A stretch of DNA of 64,000 nucleotides from Ulota crispa (lineage: Eukaryota > Streptophyta > Bryopsida > Orthotrichales > Orthotrichaceae): contig OY987251.1 of NCBI GenBank assembly GCA_963920765.1, forward strand, positions 5,272,501 to 5,336,500, in the 5' to 3' direction. Both the position numbers and the translations under genes were made by a program. This document shows, one piece after another, positions 1-10,580 of this stretch (positions are counted from its first letter, which is position 1; every line of letters starts with the position of its first letter). The notes under the pieces are model-generated. The model had not been told where the DNA came from. It made no database searches and was given only the letters and a program-made list of their open reading frames with translations.

Positions 1-222
1 TTTGGAATGAACAAACGATTTGTGAATGTTCGTTCAATAAGTTTACTAATATAAGCTACTTTTATTCAAAATTTGGCAAACATAGTGTTTGTGTGAGGAG
101 GGAGGTGGCAAATTTTTTATCCACTTTCGTGCCTAGATTTCCTAGTGTATTGGTCACTTGTGATAGTAGGAGGTAAGATTTAGGCAAAAAATTGCCAAGA
201 AAAAAACCTTGACTCGAATTTT
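1..222 (-). repeat. Dispersed repeat family A, copy 1 (cut by window edge)
   Basis: Read on the minus strand this matches the repeats at 3795-4560, 19270-19560, 27985-28260 and 45385-45915. Shared landmarks are a stretch like TTTGCCTAAATCTTACCTC, then a segment like GGCAAATT..., then TTGGATGAA and ACTAATAT. Clear ends and target duplications were not found. It is a non-coding dispersed repeat of about 270 bp, probably a transposon fragment of unknown class. Confidence 0.6.
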
Positions 223-1077
223 TTATTTAGCCATTTAGGTATGACTATTATGAAAGAGTGCCAAATGGCATTCTTTCCCACATAATCTCTTATTACATAT
301 GTAGGATTTACAATATCTATTCATTTTGTTTCAAGTACTCACACAAAAATGTAGGGATTGTAAAATCCTTCTTTTTTAAATCAATTGAATTACATTTCAG
401 AACAAATTACAAAATTACAAGTGAGTTCCAGTTTTAAATACATGTATATAAATATACTTTTTTTCTTTTGTGTTCCAAGAGTTTGTTTTTGTATGTTATT
501 TCACAAAATTATAAAGATTAAGTTGGAGGAATTACTCTTGAATGCATAGTTAAAAAAATTACATTTATTTTTTGTAAAAGTCCAATTTGATTGTAATTTT
601 TTTGGGGGATTGATGAGTCATTTCATTGTGTATGACTTATTGATTATACAAAGATTTTTTTTTTGAAAAATCACATACAATGAGTGATTTTAAAAGGATG
701 GATTTATAAACGTAAGAAATTGACATGTTCAATACAACTCTCATTGCATTCAATACTTTGGATTTTTTCTTTTTGTATGTTTGTTGGGATTCTTTCTCTA
801 TTTTAAGAACAAATCACAAATAATATTATATAGACAAAAATTACAATATTTTCAACGAAGTTGTACAATTCTTAATTTCTACCTTAGGTATAAAATATGT
901 AAATTGTCTAACATAATATTTTATTAGGTGCATACAAATAATGAACATATAGACCTCCCGTGCTTCATGTGAAAGTCTAAGTTTGATGTTTTTTTGTGTA
1001 TATATTTTTATATCAATCAAGCATTGTTGTAGTTTTATGCAAGTTTAATAAAATGTAACACATTGATTTCATAGTAT
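223..1077. other. AT-rich DNA with no recognised gene
   Basis: Low-complexity AT-rich sequence with many A and T runs. A small imperfect inverted repeat lies near 622-685 (TCATTGTGTATGA against TCACATACAATGA). No convincing open frame, RNA gene or transposon end was seen. Confidence 0.6.
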
Positions 1078-1861
1078 CTTGGGGAGATCATTTAGAGGGT
1101 CCATTCAAAACCACATGCGTTAAGATTTTGGACCCCCTATCTTATGTTCTAAAACTTAAATAAAAGGAAAAGAAAAGAAAAAAAGTAAATTCTCCTACTT
1201 TGAAAATTTATGTTCTGAATTAACAATGATTTGCTTTGTTAATTATAATTGGTTACAAATTTTTGAAGTAAAATGATACACTGCATAGCTGAAAATAACT
1301 TTCACACCCTAATCTTATGTAAGAAAAAACTTTTTAAACAATAACCAAAAAATTCTAAAAAATGAGGTTGTATTGAAAGCTTATATTTCTTGAATATTGA
1401 TGCAATGGTCATTCAAATGTGTTCTTTATAAATATTTGAGTAGAAAAACATGCCATTTTAGTTCATTTTTCAACCTTCTCTAGAAGTCATTTAATATATT
1501 ATTTGGATTGAAGGTTTTGGCAATAGAATCCTATAGTCACGATTAAACAATGCCCAGAATTATAAACTAAAATCATAGTTCATTTAAAAGTAAATAGCGT
1601 GACAAAAAATCACTTAACTCACGTGGTTAGTTATAGGTACACTAGTGGACTCGTGCACCCGCCGTTCCGGCGGAAGGCTATTGTGCAAGAAAGTTTAAAC
1701 GGTTTGCCTCCTTCTCCCGCGGCCACCTCCTATCCCCGTGTATAACCCATCCCCAAGGTCAACCATAACCGCCATTTAGTCTTCTTGTAGCACATACACC
1801 CAACTACCCAACTAATAGAATCAAGACTATTACAGAAATAAGACTAAGTGATCTCCCCAAG
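1078..1861. mobile_element. hAT-like non-autonomous element with 8-bp duplication
   Basis: The ends are an 18-bp terminal inverted repeat, CTTGGGGAGATCATTTAG on the left and CTAAGTGATCTCCCCAAG on the right, matching at 17 of 18 positions. The flanks carry a perfect 8-bp direct repeat, CATAGTAT, at 1070-1077 and 1862-1869. An 8-bp duplication is the hallmark of the hAT superfamily; P-type elements also make 8 bp. The interior has no transposase frame. About 200 bp of the right half is a nested Helitron, leaving about 580 bp of original element. Confidence 0.72.
1642..1843 (-). mobile_element. Short non-autonomous Helitron, copy 1
   Basis: On the minus strand the element starts with TCTTATTTCTGTAATAG and ends with a GC-rich hairpin (CCGCC, AACGG loop side, GGCGG), then about ten bases and CTAG, followed by T. 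This is the standard Helitron 3' structure: hairpin plus CTRR, inserted before T. The interior (TATTAGTTGGGTAGTTGGG, AATGGCGGTTATGG) matches copies at 21492-21748 and 22260-22512. No Rep/helicase is encoded. It sits inside the hAT-like element. Confidence 0.78.
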
Positions 1862-1869
1862 CATAGTAT

Positions 1870-2301
1870 CTTAGTTTCAAAAAGCACTATCTCTTATTGT
1901 AAACTTGTACTACTTTTTTTTTTTTGTTCTTAATACAAAAAAAGAGGATTGGGGTTAGATGGCATACCATTTTGTGGAGATAAGGTGGAAAATCTTGTAT
2001 TTATTTGCTAGAAAATATAAGAATTTTAGACATTTTTCATCAAGTGATTAAATTTGGGAGTTTTGAGTTCACTTGTGGATTCAAAGATTTGATTTTGTCT
2101 AAAATAATGAAGGAGAACAAGATTAATCATTGTCAACAGTGAGGGCAAAATTTTACTTTTACTTTTGTATGTAAGAAGAATTGAAAAATTTCACCTTGAA
2201 CCCAAAAAACAACATATCTTGTAACCCCACCTGAGTTTTTTTAAACCCCTATTTGGCCCAAATGTTAGAAACCGGCTGCTCAAACCGACGTTTTCTAAAA
2301 A
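1870..2301. other. AT-rich DNA with no recognised gene
   Basis: AT-rich stretch between the hAT-like element and the foldback MITE. It contains homopolymer runs and no coding frame or transposon end that I can support. The last bases before 2302 run directly into the H-family foldback. Confidence 0.55.
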
Positions 2302-2712
2302 GGGAATCGATATGTGTACCACACCCTTTCAATTACTGTACCACACCCCAGAGTAAATTTAAGATTTCTACCATCAAAAAGCTAAATTTGAGAATTTGGA
2401 ATTTAGATTTGGACTTAGAGACCATGATTTAGTCTAGAACCACAAAAAAAGTTGCAATTCAACAACACCCAATAAAAAAGCTTATCTTTTTTTACAATAA
2501 AAATAAAAATAACACTTTTCTCCCTAACTAAACTTTTTCATTGGGTGTTGTTGAATTGCAACTTTTTTTATAGTTCTAGACTAAATCATGGACTCTAAGT
2601 CCAAATCTGAATTCCAAATTCTCAAATTCAGCTTTTTGATGGTAGAAATCTTAAATTTACTTTGGGGGTGTGGTACGGTAATTGAAAGGGTGTGGTACAC
2701 ATATCAATTCCC
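2302..2712. mobile_element. Foldback MITE family H, copy 1
   Basis: Palindromic element of about 410 bp with arms near 190 bp. It opens with GGGAATCGATATGTGTACCA and closes with the complement, GTGTGGTACACATATCAATTCCC-like. The arms include TTCTACCATCAAAAAGCT and CAATTCAACAACACCCAA. Related copies are at 21834-22220 and 42973-43363, and a related core sits in the two large foldbacks near 12.5 and 18.6 kb. It is non-coding; a target duplication could not be fixed because the right end abuts T1. Confidence 0.8.
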
Positions 2713-2714
2713 TT

Positions 2715-3457
2715 TTAACCCCTAAATCCCTGAGTGTCATCTCGGAGGACAAATGAGATTTTGGGCAGGTAGCTATGACTAAACTACTTTGTGTGATATT
2801 TTGAAACTTTTAAGGAAGATAGGGAATTCAAAGATACGTGTGCACATCTAAATTCTTTTTCATCTTGACATTTTTTGAAGAAGTAGAAAATGAATTTCTG
2901 AACTTTTTTGGAGATGGGGCAATTTGGGCAGCCCAATTTGTTTTTTTTTTTAATTTACATTTTTTTGAAATAAAAATCTGAAATTGGTTCTTTGAGTTTA
3001 CATATACGTGGGAAGCTTTGAATCACTTGTTTCCAGTAAATGAAATGAAAGTTATGAGGACTTTTAATGAACTGGTAGATTTGGAGCCATATCTACCAGT
3101 TAACTAAAAGTCCTCATAACTTTCATTTCATTTACTGGAAACAAGTGATTCAAAGCTTCCCACGTATATGTAAACTCAAAGAACCAATTTCAGATTTTTA
3201 TTTCAAAAAATTGTAAATTAGAAAAAAAAACAAATTGGGCTGCCCGAATTGCCCCATCTCTAAAAAAGTTCAGAAATTCATTTTCTACTTCTTCAAAAAA
3301 TGTCAAAATGAAAAAGAATTTAGATGTGCACACGTATTTTTGAATCCCCCATCTTCCATAAAAGTTTCAAAATATCACACAAAGTAGTTTAGTCATAGCT
3401 ACCTGCCCAAAATCTCATTTGTCTCCCGAGGGGACACTTAGGGATTTAGGGGGTTAA
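2715..3457. mobile_element. TTAA element T1: near-perfect long hairpin
   Basis: Flanked by TTAA at 2715-2718 and 3454-3457, with inner ends CCCCTAAATCCCTGAGTG on both sides (one extra G on the right). The whole element is an inverted repeat: about 350 bp of the left half, including GGTAGCTATGACTAAACTAC, returns in the right half as the complement, with a loop of about 20 bases near 3080. Only scattered mismatches separate the arms. The arm sequence is also found as an end module of T10, T15, T16 and T18. It is non-coding. Confidence 0.82.
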
Positions 3458-3794
3458 AAACGCCTGTTTAAACAACTGGTTTTTGGGCCTGTGTGGCCCC
3501 AGCATGAGAAATTAGGACTGGAATAAAAACGGTGTTTGCGTGACCGTGATTGCACACGGTTTTTGTGACCTTTTCCTGCACCTGAGGGCCAGCCATACAT
3601 GACCTTTCCGGCTTCGGACTTCAGGGCATAGGCCACATGCATGCATGCGTGCATGTGCTGTGTTGGGCTGTGCTGACATGGTGAACTCGGACTTGGTGGG
3701 GTTCTCAGAATTGGTTTGCCTGTTGAGATGTTGAAAGGATTGCCCAAGAATGCTCCTTTGTCTGCTTTTCATGCATCCCGCCCTACTTGGCAGG
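3458..3794. other. GC-richer stretch, no recognised gene
   Basis: Noticeably more GC-rich than its surroundings, with a CATGCATGCATGCGTGCATG run at about 3637. Two overlapping minus-strand frames of 86-97 codons exist, but their proteins are low-complexity and unlike any family I know, so I do not call a gene. It may be the remnant of an older insertion. Confidence 0.45.
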
Positions 3795-4560
3795 GTTCTC
3801 TTTCATGGCTAAATTTTGCCTAAATCTTACCTTAGAGCATCTCCACCCTTCCTAGCCATACACTCGAGCCTCAACTGGCTTGCAGGCAAGTATTGGGCCT
3901 TGTCTCAACTAGCTTGCAAATTTGGATCCAAGAGGAGCTCACCAAATGAGGAAATTGGTGGGCCTCACCAAAAATTGCCTCCAAGATATTAAACTCTATT
4001 GTCATCTTCAAATTTCAGGGTGCTTGATTGTCGCTTTTATTCTTGTAAGTTGGTCTTTTTTTGTGAGGTGGTCCATGATTTTTGTGGCAAGTAGCATGGA
4101 TGAATTGGTTTGCTCTTTGTGCGTCTTTAATTGTTGTTTTGAAGCAGAGGAGGTTTTCACAACATCGGATCATGAATCCCACTATCATTCCTTGGCAAGT
4201 GTGGTTGACGAGGAAGGTTGGCTCTCTAACTTGGAACCATTGTCGTCAAGGAAATTAGTGCACTTCAAACCCTCCTTTGTGTGCTCTGTGTGACTAGGAA
4301 AGGTGGAGATGCTCTCAAATTGTCCCTAGTTCCCACTACAATAAAAAAAAATTGGGGGAAAAAGTAGACGACATTGCCAAACCTGTCCTCCAGCAAACAC
4401 ATATTAGCCAAATTCTAGATGAAAGGATTTTATATTAGTGAATTTTATGGATGAACGGGCCCACATTGTTGATTCTATCTAATCTTTATCCAAATTTTCC
4501 TTGTATGCTTGCATTCTTTGGTGCTAGTCCCTCTACCTTGATTATAAAAAAGAAAAAAAA
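3795..4560 (+). repeat. Dispersed repeat family A, copy 2, split by a Harbinger-like element
   Basis: The left part (3795-3834, with TTTTGCCTAAATCTTACC) and the right part (about 4345-4560, with GGATGAACGG and CCAAATTTTCCTTGTATGCT) match contiguous sequence in copies at 19270 and 27985. The Harbinger-like element at 3835-4314 lies between them, so the repeat is older than that insertion. Confidence 0.6.
3835..4314. mobile_element. PIF/Harbinger-like MITE, copy 1
   Basis: Terminal inverted repeats GAGCATCTCCACCCTTCCTA and its complement match at about 20 of 21 positions. The left flank is TTA (3832-3834) and the right flank TCA, consistent with a 3-bp TTA duplication with one change. GAGCATCTCC ends at a TTA target are typical of plant PIF/Harbinger elements. 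A 123-codon plus-strand frame (3922-4293) lies inside but shows no transposase or Myb domain. Confidence 0.75.
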
Positions 4561-5601
4561 CTCTAGGGATTGGTTTACTGCACATATGTATCTGTGGACC
4601 CCAAGGTGGAAAGGCTCTAATTTTTCACATGCCAAATAGTGGAAGAGTTTAGACATTTCTTATATCAAATTTAGGAATTTTGAATCCACATTTAGATTTG
4701 GAGACTTCAGTTCAATATGTAAGTGAGGAGAATATAGCTTAACAATTCCAATACAAAGAGGCAAATCAAGATTTGGGAGGAACTAGCATTTAGTGTACTT
4801 TCAACTGGTAGAAATTGCAAAAAATCAATTGAAATTTGAAACCACTAGAGAAAAAATTGGCCAATTTTTTACAAAAAATAAGTTAAATGTGTATAGATAT
4901 CTATATAATCATGGATTTTTTTAAGGATACAGCCATTGCGTGCATGTTAAAAAACCAAATAAAAATAGAAAATATTATATTTTTAGCAGGTGAAACTAAA
5001 ATCTCTCCCAAACGCCAAGACGGATTTTTACTCTTACCAGACAGATCGTTACTTTTACCATTTATTGCAAAGACAACCTGAGATTTTCTACCATGATCCC
5101 ACAAACACACAACTTATGTGCAATACCCTGAGCACCTCCTCGGGAAGAGGAATTACCAGTGATTTTACTCTGGAATGCTCAGATAATGTCTGAGAAGAAC
5201 TGTCACGTAATAGGAAGTTAGCCAATGAACAAGATCGAATAACTGACCAAATTTCTAGTTTGATTGTTGAAAGCCAGTAACGTGAATTTCAATAAAGATG
5301 GATTATTTCATGAAAAATGGAATCCCATTTGAGGAAAATTGAGTCCACGTTCTGTAAATGTTGTATTATAATTTCTTCAAATATATTAAAGAGAAGTAAG
5401 AAAACACATTATTTACAAAAACATCTATGTTTTTTTCTTTTTATTTTTTTAACAAATTTTGTTGAATCGATTCTTCATGGAATATTTGTTTTCATCAAAT
5501 TTCATGTTAAATGGTACAAAGCGGAGCCATTGGTGTTGAAATAACATTGGGATGTATTTTGGCACCTTGAAAACCACTATTAGTGGATTTCTATCCATGT
5601 A
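4561..5601. other. AT-rich DNA with no recognised gene
   Basis: About 1 kb without recognisable transposon ends. Short frames at 4887-5193 and 5317-5544 have no recognisable domain, and overlapping frames on both strands argue against coding. It ends in the TTAA of element T2. Confidence 0.5.
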
Positions 5602-5828
5602 TTAACCCTTAAATAACCATAGTGCATAGTATATACACTGCAAAGTATTTGCTGCTAGTAAGAAGTTTTGATTTGGGATCTCAAGAAGCTCACTAGAACT
5701 GCTTTGATCTTTTCTCCAACTTCTTTGTTGATCTCAAATGTAGTAAAGGTGTGAATCTATTCCAAATACAAGAAAAATACTCCGTATTGTATTGGTCGCA
5801 GCGGCACTCTTAGACGTTTAGGGGTTAA
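5602..5828 (+). mobile_element. TTAA element T2 (short subfamily)
   Basis: Bounded by TTAA at 5602-5605 and 5825-5828. Inner ends are CCCTTAAATAACC on the left and, read inward from the right, CCCCTAAACGTC. The 227-bp sequence is colinear with T20 at 59841-60074: both share GCATAGTATATAC, TTTGGGATCTCAA and CTCCGTATTGTATTGGTCGC-type blocks. Two full-length copies with the same ends at distant loci establish it as a mobile element. Confidence 0.85.
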
Positions 5829-5889
5829 CCCTTGGAGCGGCTATTGGCTATTGGCCATTGGGTGAATTTACAATGAGTATTTTTCATCT

Positions 5890-6478
5890 TTAACCCTTAG
5901 GTGGTCTCTAATGAATTTTGCATCTTACTGTTTAAAATGTAGTTTGGATGCAAAAATCTGCATACAAGGTCTGGAAACTCTATTCAATATCATTTGTTTT
6001 ATTGCAGTAATAAGGTTTCCTTTGCACAGCTTGATGAAATTTACATTTTTTTGGACAAATATTGTACAAGTAATAAAAAGTTTTGTGTACGTAAAAAGGC
6101 CCCAAAAAGCATGAAGAGTTGTACAAAGTGAGTTTGGCAACCCCAATTAACAAACCTTCTTGATGGCACATCACATATCCAATCACCAATTTTCAAAACA
6201 TCTGGTCACCATCTCCATTTGCATATACAAATGCAATCTATAGTAGTGTTATGTTTAGTGTGGTATACTCTTGCAACATAAAAAAAGCTCTATTACACAT
6301 TCCCCAATTTCTCCATGTGAAGTTGAATTTTTGTGTTTCACGCATCTGTAATTTCAAACCAAAAGTGCCAACGTTGATGCAATCTACTTCAAACTCCAAC
6401 ATGGATGCAAGCATGATGATCATTGACTTTTACAGATCTCATGGACATGGTATGTCCAGTAATTCATTTAGGGGTTAA
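5890..6478. mobile_element. TTAA element T3
   Basis: TTAA at 5890-5893 followed by CCCTTAGGTGG, and at the other end CATTTAGGGG followed by TTAA at 6475-6478. The 589-bp interior is single-copy in this window. Overlapping short frames on both strands show no known domain. It is assigned to the TTAA group on its ends alone. Confidence 0.6.
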
Positions 6479-6738
6479 AGCATTCAATGAATGAATTTGA
6501 TGAAGTACATCAAAGTATGTTTCAAATGTCATTTTGGTCTAATCTTCAACTATGTGACAAGCTTGATCATTGGGAGCTTCCGATGATTTTGTGTAAGGAT
6601 GTGGATCAATTCATATAGAAAGGGAAGAAAACAAAAACTTCCTAAAAAAAATAAGATTTTTTGTACGATTTATTTGTAAAGCATCATTTATTTTGCTTCA
6701 AAAACTTAGAACCCAAGTACTTTATCTTCCTAGGCTTT

Positions 6739-6950
6739 TTAACCCCTCAACACCCCTGGAATTTTGGAGTATCTCAAAATTTGCTTGAAAGTGAACAAAA
6801 TGCTGGCATTTTGATCAATCTTATCAATTTTCTTTGAAATGTAACCATACAAATTCAAAATAGACATGTTATAGATTGCATACAAACAAAATTCACAACT
6901 ATATCACTTATGGATTGAAAGATTACAATGTTTGATCATGAGGGTGTTAA
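6739..6950. mobile_element. Possible TTAA element T4
   Basis: Starts TTAACCCCTCAACACCCC and ends GATCATGAGGGTGTTAA. The inner ends agree only approximately (CCCCTCA against CACCCTCA), and no second copy is present, so this could be chance. It is adjacent to the palindrome at 7000-7390. Confidence 0.38.
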
Positions 6951-6999
6951 AAATGTGAAAGTGATTTGAAGTCTTTCAATCCTCTTTTTGCCACCCCTC

Positions 7000-7390
7000 T
7001 TTTTGATATTGCCACCCCTCTTTTTGATAATACCACCCCCCCTCTTTTACAACATTGTTCAATTCTTAGTTGTTTTTGGGATATTTGTATTTTTTAAAAT
7101 TTAATATTAAATATGTATCAAGCCAAGTGATTTTTTGTTGGTGATTTTCAAAATGATAAACTACAATCAAATTTTTTGATAAGAAAAGATAACACTCTAT
7201 TATCTTTTCTTATCAAAAAATTTGATTGCAATTTATCAGTTTGAAAAACACCAACAAAAAATAACTTGGTTTTATACATATTTAATATTAAATTTTAAAA
7301 AATACAAATATCCCAAAAACAACTAAGAATTGAAAAATGCTGTAAAAGAGGGAGTGGCAATATCAAAAAGGAGGGTGGCAATATCAAAAA
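7000..7390. repeat. Foldback repeat K, about 390 bp
   Basis: A long inverted repeat: the left arm (TTTTTGATATTGCCACCCCT, then AGTTGTTTTTGGGATATTTG) returns as the complement, ending in GGTGGCAATATCAAAAA. The centre is near 7200 (GATAAGAAAAGATAA and its complement). The termini are built from short direct repeats of TTTTTGATATTGCCACCCC, two or three times per side. Non-coding, probably a MITE. Confidence 0.75.
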
Positions 7391-7763
7391 CCAAACAATA
7401 CTAGTATGTAAAGTATAAAATGCATAACCCCGATGAATTTGCACCTTATTAAAATCTATTCTGCAATTTTTTTAAATGAATTTTTAATGCAACTTTTTCT
7501 CCAAGTTCTAGTGTACTTGAGGCTCATTTCCAAGAGCCTCGTCAACACTAGAAAGTGAAGATTTGCAATGGACACCCTTGCACAAAATCTTGAATAGACA
7601 AATCATGTAAATTCATTTTCAAGATCAGACTCTTGATGCTGAAACTAGACTTCAACAACAATTTAGATATAATAATAACCACACAAAAAATCTTCAAAAA
7701 TCTTTGGTTATCCCTGAACAAAATTTAGAGGGGCGCAATTTCAGTCCCTCGAGCATTGAGGGG

Positions 7764-8678
7764 TTAACCCATAAAGGACCAAGCAACGTTTTCACCAAAA
7801 ACTCTTCAAAATTGTCATTTTTAGAGCATCAATCAAATTTGAAAGAAAAATATTTTTATGCATACACAGCCGTAGGATCTTGTTGTAGGATAATTTGAGA
7901 AGACTTCAAAAAATTCAAAAAAATTCACCATGTGGATTGGAAGATACAATAGTTTGAATATTCAAAAACATCTTGTGAAAACCGAGCAGCTACCCTTCAC
8001 AAGGTGAAATTCTTAAGGAAAAAAACCCGTGTGGGTGGTGCTTCTCTAGGCTACTTATTCTGCCTAAGTAGGATACATGCTAAAAAAATTCAAATCATTT
8101 GGAATTATACAACACATGGGACAAAAATAATAAGTGAAAAGAAGTAGAGAATGATTCAAAACACAAAATTATTGAGAATTTAATTATGGAATTGAAAAAT
8201 GCCAATCCTAATGGTTGTAATGATGTATTAAACAATTTACATCCTTTGGCTTTGTTTTATTTCCAAAATAACAAAAATTGAGTCAAATAAAGGACTTCAA
8301 AGTTTATTTTAGAGTAGAGAATCTAGAATTGCCTACAAACAAAAACTCATAACTCTCATCTCATTGATCAAAATAGAATCATTCAAAGCTTTCTACATTC
8401 ACCTAAATCTCATTAACCATTTTATTTTTTTGATTTTTTGAAAAAAATGATTTTTAAAAATATGCTTGGGCTGCCCGACGAGTGAAAAAAACAATATATT
8501 AGGCCATATCTTCTTATTCATACTTTCAAATGTCATAAAAATTAGTGCATATGAAAAATGAACCTCTTTCCCACATTTTATTAAAATTTCATCCTAGAAT
8601 ATGAAAATCTCTAATCACAAGTACCTGCCCAAAATCGCTATGTTGCTAAGAAAGGGGGCTTTGTCCATGAGGGGTTAA
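7764..8678 (+). mobile_element. TTAA element T5, 0.92-kb subfamily C
   Basis: TTAA at 7764-7767 then CCCATAAAGGACCAAG; the right end reads GTCCATGAGGGG then TTAA at 8675-8678. It is colinear over its length with T13 (28491-29410) and T19 (53373-54292, opposite strand), which are 920 bp each against 915 bp here. Shared blocks include TTTTCACCAAAAACTCTTC and CAAGTACCTGCCCAAAATCG. The sequence just left of it (GCATTGAGGGGTTAA) looks like the end of a further TTAA element whose start I could not place securely. Confidence 0.85.
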
Positions 8679-9133
8679 CTCATTAACGTCTGTGGTCGAT
8701 TTTGGGGGTGGGCAATCCTTTGTATTGCCATTTGAGGCAAGTTTTAAAACTACTGAATATAGATGTCTACCACATATTTGACCGTACAGATGGAACTATT
8801 GAATACAGATGTCTACCATAGATCCGACCGTACAGATGGAAGTATCTTGCAAGGTTTAGTGTTATGCATCATGAATTATGCTCACTCTTTAGTTGTTATG
8901 GTCATCTTTTTGCATTTATTGGTGTATTTTCAATTGGTGCTCTTTTAGTTTTTTCAACCTTCTAGCAACATGCCACCTCATATTGGCGTGGTTATTGTCC
9001 TAAACTCTTCACTTTCCAATTCCCTAAACCTGTCTCCTTTGCCACGTCATCAAATTCCTTGACATGCTCTCTCTACAAACTGAAAAGAGTCAAAATCAAC
9101 CAGGAAATGGTCGACCACACGTTAATGGGTTAA
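8675..9133. mobile_element. TTAA element T6, sharing its left TTAA with T5
   Basis: Left end TTAACTCATTAACGTCTGTG, right end CACACGTTAATGGGTTAA, giving a terminal repeat of about 20 bp that includes GTGGTCGA. Bounded by TTAA at 8675-8678 (shared with T5) and 9130-9133. The ends are a divergent version of the CCCCTAAA signature. A 46-bp internal tandem duplication is listed separately. No coding domain. Confidence 0.7.
8755..8846 (+). repeat. 46-bp tandem duplication inside T6
   Basis: Two adjacent copies of a unit containing AGATGTCTACCA and GACCGTACAGATGGAA, starting at 8755 and 8801 and differing at a few bases. The small frame that reads through it reflects the repeat, not a gene. Confidence 0.8.
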
Positions 9134-9479
9134 GGAAGCAAGAATAATGCACATGCTTTGCTGTGTGTGACTTTTCTATGTGAAGTTATTCCCACCTTTT
9201 CCCTACCTTTTCATCTCCCTCCCCCTTCCCTCCCAATGCAATAAAGAGTTTCAAACTTATAATTTTTTAAATAATGAATTGGAATATTTTAATGGCTTCT
9301 CATAATTCCAATGAGTGAATTTCCAAAATTTCATTGACTTCTCATAGTTCCAATGAGTGACTTTTCACAATTTCAATGATTTTTCACCCTCCAATTGGGT
9401 GCCTTTTCCTCTCCCTTTGTAATATTTCAACCTCTCTTTCTACATTTATCTCTCCTTTCCCCTATTAGAACTTGTGATG

Positions 9480-9810
9480 TTAAAGAGAATTATGGCATGA
9501 CATGTCATTACATCATGAGACATTATATCATGAGCCATTATATTATGAGACACTATATCATTTAACCCATGAAAGGATGTTGGGCTCTGGAGATACAATA
9601 CTAAATACGGTTGCAACCAATATTCAAAAGTTTGAATCAATTGGAAATTAAGTGTTACAACCATACATATTGAAGGGTTGTGTGATGGTGGGTGCATAAA
9701 AAAATTTGGAAAGCCCTCAGAGCAGCTCAAATACGTCTGTACATACGGCTGCAAAGGGCTTTTGTGCTATCCATGGGTTAACATTATATCATGAGATAGA
9801 CACACTAACA
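9480..9810 (+). repeat. Degenerate short tandem repeat interrupted by T7
   Basis: Repeated variants of ACATTATATCATGAG run from about 9500 to 9561 and resume right after T7 at 9782-9800. The TTAA target of T7 lies within this array. The stretch before it (9134-9480) is unclassified AT-rich DNA with repeated CAATGAGTGA motifs and no gene. Confidence 0.65.
9562..9781 (+). mobile_element. TTAA element T7 (subfamily D)
   Basis: TTAA at 9562-9565 then CCCATGAAAGG, and GCTATCCATGGG then TTAA at 9778-9781. The 220-bp interior matches 25985-26217 in the opposite orientation, sharing GGGCTCTGGAG and TGAATCAATTGGAAATTAAG-type blocks. The flanking tandem repeat continues on both sides, which supports insertion into a single TTAA. 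Confidence 0.82.
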
Positions 9811-9921
9811 TTTATAATATAGATAATTGACTAGTATTTGTAACATACTATTGACTAATATTTAGAGTGCAAACACAAAAGGTTCAGCAATAGACTCATA
9901 AATATATACATTTATAAGAAA

Positions 9922-10243
9922 GGGGAAATTTCATGGATACCCTTAAATTTTGCAATATTTTCACAAGTACCAATGCTTTTTCAAAAATTACACAAATACC
10001 TTTGGACCAAATAAACTAGGCTTTTGTTTTGTTTGGCATGCCACTTCCCTTCTTTCTTTGTGCGCACATTGCTTCTTTTTTGTTTCATTACATTCCCTTC
10101 TTCAACATTGGTCATGAAGAAATTACAAGCACAACAAATAAATGTCTAATTCTTTGGGTCCAAAGGTATTTGTGTAATTTCTGAAAAAGCAGGGATATCT
10201 ATGAAAATATTGCAAACCCCAAGTGTATCCGTAAAAATTTCCC
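9922..10243. mobile_element. Mutator-like MITE family J, copy 1
   Basis: Terminal inverted repeats start GGGGAAATTTCATGGATACC and end with the complement (GTATCCGTAAAAATTTCCC); the repeats extend past TTTGCAATATTTTCA and TTTTTCAAAAATTACACAAA. The second copy at 62368-62689 has an 8-of-9 duplication; here the 9-bp flanks (TATAAGAAA, TATAATATA) agree at 7 of 9. Long terminal repeats plus 9-bp duplication indicate a Mutator-type MITE. No coding capacity. Confidence 0.75.
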
Positions 10244-10580
10244 TATAATATATATAGATGGATTGTATCACAATTAAAGACAATGTTGTTATTGGGTGCT
10301 TAAAAACAATTATGCATATTAGGCAACTTTTACAGAGAAAATAGTGACATACAGCATTTAGTATCTTGTTTAGATGGAATCAAAATTCATGGTACAAAAG
10401 AAACGATTATTGTTCAATGGGTTCCAAAGGTAACTTTTGTGGCAAACTTGATGGGCTCATTCATTTAACATTGTTTGTCAGCAAAGGAAAGAACATAATC
10501 ACCCCCAGTTTTCCAATCAACTTGACCTTACTCTATCGATGTATATATGAAAGGAAATCAGGAAGAACATCCTTTAATTC

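Noticed and set aside
3922-4293. 123-codon frame inside Harbinger-like copy 1
   Set aside because: It lacks DDE or Myb motifs, and other copies of the family do not carry it.
6739-6950. Full-confidence assignment of T4 to the TTAA group
   Set aside because: The two ends agree poorly and no second copy is present; kept only as a low-confidence feature.
7423-7767. A further TTAA element ending at the left TTAA of T5
   Set aside because: The right end GCATTGAGGGGTTAA fits, but the candidate left end ATAACCCCGATGAA matches it weakly.
9500-9800. CRISPR-like array (repeated ATTATATCATGAG)
   Set aside because: The repeats are short, degenerate and contiguous without unique spacers, in a eukaryotic context.
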